Source: Pseudaminobacter soli (ex Zhang et al. 2022)
GTDB lineage: Bacteria > Pseudomonadota > Alphaproteobacteria > Rhizobiales > Rhizobiaceae
DNA: 64,000 nucleotides
Reading direction: 5' to 3'
Assembly (NCBI RefSeq): GCF_014595955.1
Contig: NZ_JABVCF010000008.1
Span: 62,001-126,000, forward strand
Position 1 is the first letter of the stretch. Every line of letters starts with the position of its first letter. The notes beneath the pieces were generated by a model that did no database searches, was not told where the DNA came from, and saw only the letters and a list, made by a program, of their open reading frames with translations. The position numbers and the translations under genes were made by a program. Shown piece after piece: positions 60,097-64,000 of the stretch.

Positions 60097-60645
60097 ATGA
60101 AAACCCGACGTCGCGACACTGAATTCCAGGCTCCCCTGCTATCCGCCTTCCGCGAAGCCTTCGAGGCTCGCGACGCCGAGGAGAATCCGGTCAAGGTGGT
60201 CGATGGCGAGCGGGTGATCGAGGGGCGGCACGCGCGCCAGCGACGAAGCGACGAATTGGCGCTGAAACGGGACCTCTCGATCGACCTAGTCGCACTCCTG
60301 AATACGATCAATCTCGCCTCGGCCATCTCGCTCGATGGGCTGGATCATGTCCAAAACTCCATCCTGAACTACGGCCTGCCGGACATTTCCCACCTGACCA
60401 GCGACGAGCGAGCCGTCGATGCGGTCAGGGGTCAGATCGCGCAAGCCTTGGCAATCTACGAACCCCGGATCATCTCCGACACCATCAGCATCGACAAGGA
60501 GGTGCGGACTAACGAGGTGGACCAGCGCGTACAGTTCTCGGTTTCCTGCGAGATGTTTTGCGTGCCGGTCGATGTCGGCGTCAATTTCGTCGCCGAGCTC
60601 GAAGTGAGCTCCGGCAAGGTCAACCTGACCCGGCTGCCGGTCTAG
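60097..60645 (+). CDS. tssE: T6SS baseplate protein TssE
   Basis: A 182-residue TssE (gp25-like, lysozyme-related fold without lytic activity), a wedge component of the baseplate. Segments SILNYGLPDISHL, the ANEVDQ-like region TNEVDQRVQFSVSCE and EPRIISDTISI are typical of gp25-like proteins. It starts the baseplate block tssE-F-G and ends 15 bases before tssF. Confidence 0.93.
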   Translation: MKTRRRDTEFQAPLLSAFREAFEARDAEENPVKVVDGERVIEGRHARQRRSDELALKRDLSIDLVALLNTINLASAISLDGLDHVQNSILNYGLPDISHLTSDERAVDAVRGQIAQALAIYEPRIISDTISIDKEVRTNEVDQRVQFSVSCEMFCVPVDVGVNFVAELEVSSGKVNLTRLPV

Positions 60646-60660
60646 GCGCTGGAGCCCAGG

Positions 60661-62613
60661 ATGAACCGTGACTTCCTCGACCTCTACCAGTTGGAACTCA
60701 AGCAGCTCTATGAAAAGTCGCGCCAGTTCGCGGAGGAATACCCCGGCGTTGCCCGCCGCCTGGGTGGTCTCATCGAAGACAAGCTGGACCCGGGCATCGC
60801 CGGGCTACTGGAGGGCGCCGCGTTCATGGCCGCCCGCGTCCAGCTCAAGATCAAGAGCGAGTACGCGGAGTTCACTTCTGCGCTGCTGGATCAGGTTCTA
60901 CCGGACTACCTTGCGCCAATCCCTTCCGCGGCGCTCATCGAAGCCGTGCCTGCCTTTGACGACGCTAACCTGAAGAACGGGCTGTCCTTCCCTGCCGGGG
61001 TCTATGTCGATGCGGTCTATGTAGAGCAGCAGAAGCGGACCTCCTGTCGTTTCCGCCTCTGCAACCGGCTGACCATATGGCCTCTCCATCTGGAGGCTGC
61101 GCAGTATTTCGCCGCGCCGCCGCCTCTGCAGGCGCTCGGCCTGGAAATCCTCCCGGGAACGACGGCGGGGCTGCGGCTTTCCTTCCGCAATCGCACGTCG
61201 AAGCTGGAGGATGACGAGCCCGGCGTCACGCCGTCCGGCGCTCCCGTCAACGGGTTGGCACTCGACGAGTTACCCATCCATTTGGTCGGTACGGATGTCG
61301 ACGCGGTTGCTCTCTATGAGCAAATATTTGCGAACTGCCGGCGCGTTACTCTGCGCCATCTTGACGAGTTCGGCGATCCTCGCTTCATCGCGCTGCCGCC
61401 TGAGGTCATCGCGCAGATCGGTTTCGAGGACGGCGATGCTCTGTTCGACCGGCACGGCCGGGTTTTCCGCGGCTTTTCTTTGCTTCGCGACTTCTTCGCC
61501 TTCCCGCACAAGTTCATGGGCTTCCGGCTGGAGAACCTCAGGCGGGTAATCGCCTTGGTGCCGGCGCACGCATTCGATCTTCTGTTCGAGTTCGACGCCT
61601 CCATTCCGCGTCTGGCTTCCGTCGTGAAACCGAGGAGTTTCTCCCTCTACTCGGCGACGATTGCGAACGTGTTCGAGATGCAGTGCAGCCGGGTGCCGCT
61701 TCGCCGCAACGAGCCCGAGCATCATGTCGTGGCTGATCGGGCGCGCTGGATGGACTACGAGATCTATCGCGTACTCGACGTCTTCGCCCACTACAGCGGC
61801 ACCAGCGAGAAAGTCAGGGTTTTTCCCCTCTACAGCCTGCCGACCGACAACACGCCCCTCAATGATGCGCTGTTCTACTCGATACGACGAATGCCGCGGC
61901 GGGAAACCATCGAGGAGCAGCGCATCGGCACCAGGACGAATTATGTCGGCTCGGAGGTTTTCCTGTCGCTGCGCGAGCCGGCGGACATCGATGAAAGCGA
62001 CCGCGCGCGTGAGCTCAGCGTGCGGGCGCTGGTGTCGAACCGGCATCTGACCGAGCAGTTGCCGGTCGGAGAGGCCGGCACGGACTTCTTCCTCGCCGAC
62101 GACATGTCCATACCCTTGCGCTGCCTCGCTGGGCCGACCCCGCCGCGCGAATCCCTGCTGACCGTGGAGCGCCGGCAGCGCGCCGGTTCGACTGCGGGCG
62201 CGACTGCCTGGAAGCTGATCAATTTCCTGTCGCTGAATCACCTCGGCTTGACCGACCGCAACGCCCAGGATCGAGCCGGAGGCTTGCGCGAGTTGCTTGG
62301 CCTCTTCGCCGATCTCTCGGACGTCGTGACCGAGCGGCGGATCCGCGGCATCGTGGGCATCTCCAGCAGGCCCGTCACCCGGCGCCTTCGCCAGGCCAAC
62401 GGCTTCAACGCCGCACGCGGGGTCGAGATCACCGTCAAGTTCGACGAACGTGCTTTCGAGGGCAACGGCATCATGGTGCTGGGTGCGGTCCTCGACCGGT
62501 TCTTCGCCGAATACACCTCGATCAACAGCTTCACCGAGACCGTGATCGAGTCGACTCAACGGGGCGTCGTGAAGAGGTGGCCGCCACGGGCGGGCAATGG
62601 ACAGCCGCTATGA
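60661..62613 (+). CDS. tssF: T6SS baseplate protein TssF
   Basis: A 650-residue TssF (ImpG/VasA). The N-terminus (FLDLYQLELKQLYEKSRQFAEEYPGVARRLG) is diagnostic, and the protein has the full family length. With TssG and TssE it forms baseplate wedges around VgrG. The stop overlaps the tssG start (ATGA), so the two subunits are coupled. Confidence 0.95.
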   Translation: MNRDFLDLYQLELKQLYEKSRQFAEEYPGVARRLGGLIEDKLDPGIAGLLEGAAFMAARVQLKIKSEYAEFTSALLDQVLPDYLAPIPSAALIEAVPAFDDANLKNGLSFPAGVYVDAVYVEQQKRTSCRFRLCNRLTIWPLHLEAAQYFAAPPPLQALGLEILPGTTAGLRLSFRNRTSKLEDDEPGVTPSGAPVNGLALDELPIHLVGTDVDAVALYEQIFANCRRVTLRHLDEFGDPRFIALPPEVIAQIGFEDGDALFDRHGRVFRGFSLLRDFFAFPHKFMGFRLENLRRVIALVPAHAFDLLFEFDASIPRLASVVKPRSFSLYSATIANVFEMQCSRVPLRRNEPEHHVVADRARWMDYEIYRVLDVFAHYSGTSEKVRVFPLYSLPTDNTPLNDALFYSIRRMPRRETIEEQRIGTRTNYVGSEVFLSLREPADIDESDRARELSVRALVSNRHLTEQLPVGEAGTDFFLADDMSIPLRCLAGPTPPRESLLTVERRQRAGSTAGATAWKLINFLSLNHLGLTDRNAQDRAGGLRELLGLFADLSDVVTERRIRGIVGISSRPVTRRLRQANGFNAARGVEITVKFDERAFEGNGIMVLGAVLDRFFAEYTSINSFTETVIESTQRGVVKRWPPRAGNGQPL

Positions 62614-63647
62614 GCTTCCGCAACGACCTTCGCGCCGATCCGTTCGCCTTCGATTTCTTCCTGACGCTTCGGGAATTCGAGCGCTCCAGCCCCGACAAGC
62701 CGCGCATCGGCGAAGGCAACGTCCTTTCCGAGGAGATCGTCAGGCTCGGTCAGGATCCGTTCCTCGAATTCCCCGCCTCGACTCTGAGCGGCTACGAAGA
62801 CACCGCCGGCGGGCTGCCGCGCCTGCGCACGCGCTTCCTGGGCTATTTCGGACCGCAGGGGGCCCTGCCACTCAGCACCACCGACGAGGCCCTGCACTGG
62901 TCCTCGCAGCGCGATCCCTCCTTCGTCCACTTCACCGACATCATCACCAACCGGTTCCTGCAGCTCTTTTTCCGGGTATGGGCGAACGCACGGCCGATCG
63001 CCCAGGCGGACCGACCCGACCAGGACCGCTTCTTTCGATACGTCGGCTCCTTCGGAGGGACAGGCAGCGACCCTTTCCTGGACCGCGACAGGGTGGCCAA
63101 CAACGTCAAAGTGTCAGTGGCGGGGCTGACGGCATCCCGGATCAAGAGCTCGGTTCGGCTGAGCCAACTGATCGAGGCTGTGCTGGGCGTCGACGCGCAA
63201 GTCGAGGAGCGGATCGGCAGCTGGCTGGTCTTCGAGACATCCGATCAGACTGCGTTGGGCACTCAGCACTCGAGCCTTGGTATAGATACAGCGCTCGGGA
63301 TGCGAGACTACAGCATCAACGACAAGATTCGCATCCGGATTGTTGCCAATAATCTCGATCAATACCGGCTCCTTCTACCGAACGGCGATCTGTCCGAGGT
63401 GATGGCCGATCTCATCTTCTATTATATTGGTCATCGGTTCGAGTTCGACATAGAGTTGGGCCTTGACGCCGAATTGGCGCCGCCGGTGAAGCTGGGAGAA
63501 TCGGGCGAACTCGGCTGGACGTCATGGATGTCGCCGAAGACGCCGCGCGAAGGCGAGCGGATCATCCTGCACGACGCCCGTTTCGATCCGATGGAGCGCC
63601 GCAGGGCGGCGGAGCGAAGTCATAGAGACGCAGTCGGGCGCACATAG
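62610..63647 (+). CDS. tssG: T6SS baseplate protein TssG
   Basis: A 345-residue TssG (ImpH/VasB). It starts MSFRNDLRADPFAFDFFLTLRE and has the conserved RTRFLGYFGPQGALPLSTTDEAL and WFR-like FFRVWANARPI segments. ATG 62610 is chosen because it forms the ATGA junction with tssF; the frame open from 62577 adds residues inside tssF. It is followed 15 bases later by tssH. Confidence 0.95.
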   Translation: MSFRNDLRADPFAFDFFLTLREFERSSPDKPRIGEGNVLSEEIVRLGQDPFLEFPASTLSGYEDTAGGLPRLRTRFLGYFGPQGALPLSTTDEALHWSSQRDPSFVHFTDIITNRFLQLFFRVWANARPIAQADRPDQDRFFRYVGSFGGTGSDPFLDRDRVANNVKVSVAGLTASRIKSSVRLSQLIEAVLGVDAQVEERIGSWLVFETSDQTALGTQHSSLGIDTALGMRDYSINDKIRIRIVANNLDQYRLLLPNGDLSEVMADLIFYYIGHRFEFDIELGLDAELAPPVKLGESGELGWTSWMSPKTPREGERIILHDARFDPMERRRAAERSHRDAVGRT

Positions 63648-63662
63648 AGCGGAGGGACGCCT

Positions 63663-64000
63663 GTGAGTGACATCAGCCTTGAAAACGTAACCGGGAAACT
63701 AAACCGCGTCGGCTATGATGCGTTCATGCAGGCGCTGCGCCACGCCAAGCGTGCCGGAAACCGTAATCTCGAACTAGCGCACTGGCTGCACCACATGCTC
63801 GCCAACGAGCGGTCCGACGTCTCACTCACCGTCGACCACTACAAGTTGGACCGAGCAAAACTCCTTAAGGAGGTCGCCGCCACCATCGACGGTTTCCGAA
63901 AGCAGGAAACCGAGATGCCCGGCATCTCGAACCAGATCACCGACATTCTCGATCGCGGCTGGTATTACGCGACGCTGTTCTTCGGGGAGACGCAGATCCG
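63663..64000 (+). CDS. tssH: T6SS ATPase TssH/ClpV (3' truncated by window)
   Basis: A reading frame from GTG 63663 that is open to the window end (about 112 residues). The N-terminus ISLENVTGKLNRVGYDAFMQA and the segment ELAHWLHHMLANERSDVSLTV are the N-domain of ClpV-type AAA+ unfoldases, which recycle contracted TssBC sheaths. GAGGGACGCCT lies upstream. The two AAA+ domains would lie beyond the window. Confidence 0.88.
   Translation, partial: MSDISLENVTGKLNRVGYDAFMQALRHAKRAGNRNLELAHWLHHMLANERSDVSLTVDHYKLDRAKLLKEVAATIDGFRKQETEMPGISNQITDILDRGWYYATLFFGETQI

Overview
The window is high-GC, gene-dense chromosomal DNA that looks like an alphaproteobacterium of the order Hyphomicrobiales, most likely a Mesorhizobium-like member of Phyllobacteriaceae. 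This is inferred from the style of the proteins (rhizobial DUF982 protein, Mrp without its CxxC, MocR/LysR/DeoR regulators beside ABC importers), a CIRCE-controlled groESL operon, and rhizobium-type palindromic intergenic repeats. No rRNA, tRNA, CRISPR array or intact mobile element was recognised.

Layout. 1-9 kb: the end of a MocR-type regulator, small hypothetical genes, a VOC protein, a GAF-GGDEF-PilZ diguanylate cyclase, the Fe-S carrier Mrp, a CoxG-like protein, CIRCE-groES-groEL and a DUF982 protein. 9-13.6 kb: a non-pyrrolysine MttB-family methyltransferase, a three-domain peptidoglycan hydrolase without a signal peptide, and a sugar epimerase-like protein. 13.7-19.5 kb: a polyamine-type ABC importer plus aminobutyraldehyde dehydrogenase, in the gene order of E. 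coli ydcSTUVW. 19.6-23.3 kb: a Uma2 nuclease, LysR and DeoR regulators, a CAP lipoprotein and a small membrane protein. 23.3-29.6 kb: a BMP-type nucleoside/base importer ending in a cytosine deaminase-like amidohydrolase.

29.8-44.8 kb is the most unusual part. It mixes four glycosyltransferases, two methyltransferases, a deacetylase-like protein and a secreted polysaccharide lyase with a complete set of cyclic-nucleotide parts: a class III cyclase, a DUF3095 protein with cyclase-like metal motifs, a stand-alone cyclic-nucleotide-binding protein, and a metallo-beta-lactamase-fold hydrolase. The centrepiece is a type-1 ABC exporter-like protein of about 904 residues. Its ATPase domain has lost every catalytic motif and carries a large insertion. 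I infer a self-contained, cyclic-nucleotide-regulated glycan production or export system. I know of no described system with this composition, but I could not search.

44.9-50.9 kb: a family-5 (peptide/oligosaccharide) ABC importer directly after the lyase. 51-64 kb: a type VI secretion locus (tagH, a small conserved gene and vgrG on the minus strand; an ompA-like gene then tssA-B-C-hcp-E-F-G-H on the plus strand), cut by the window edge inside tssH/clpV.
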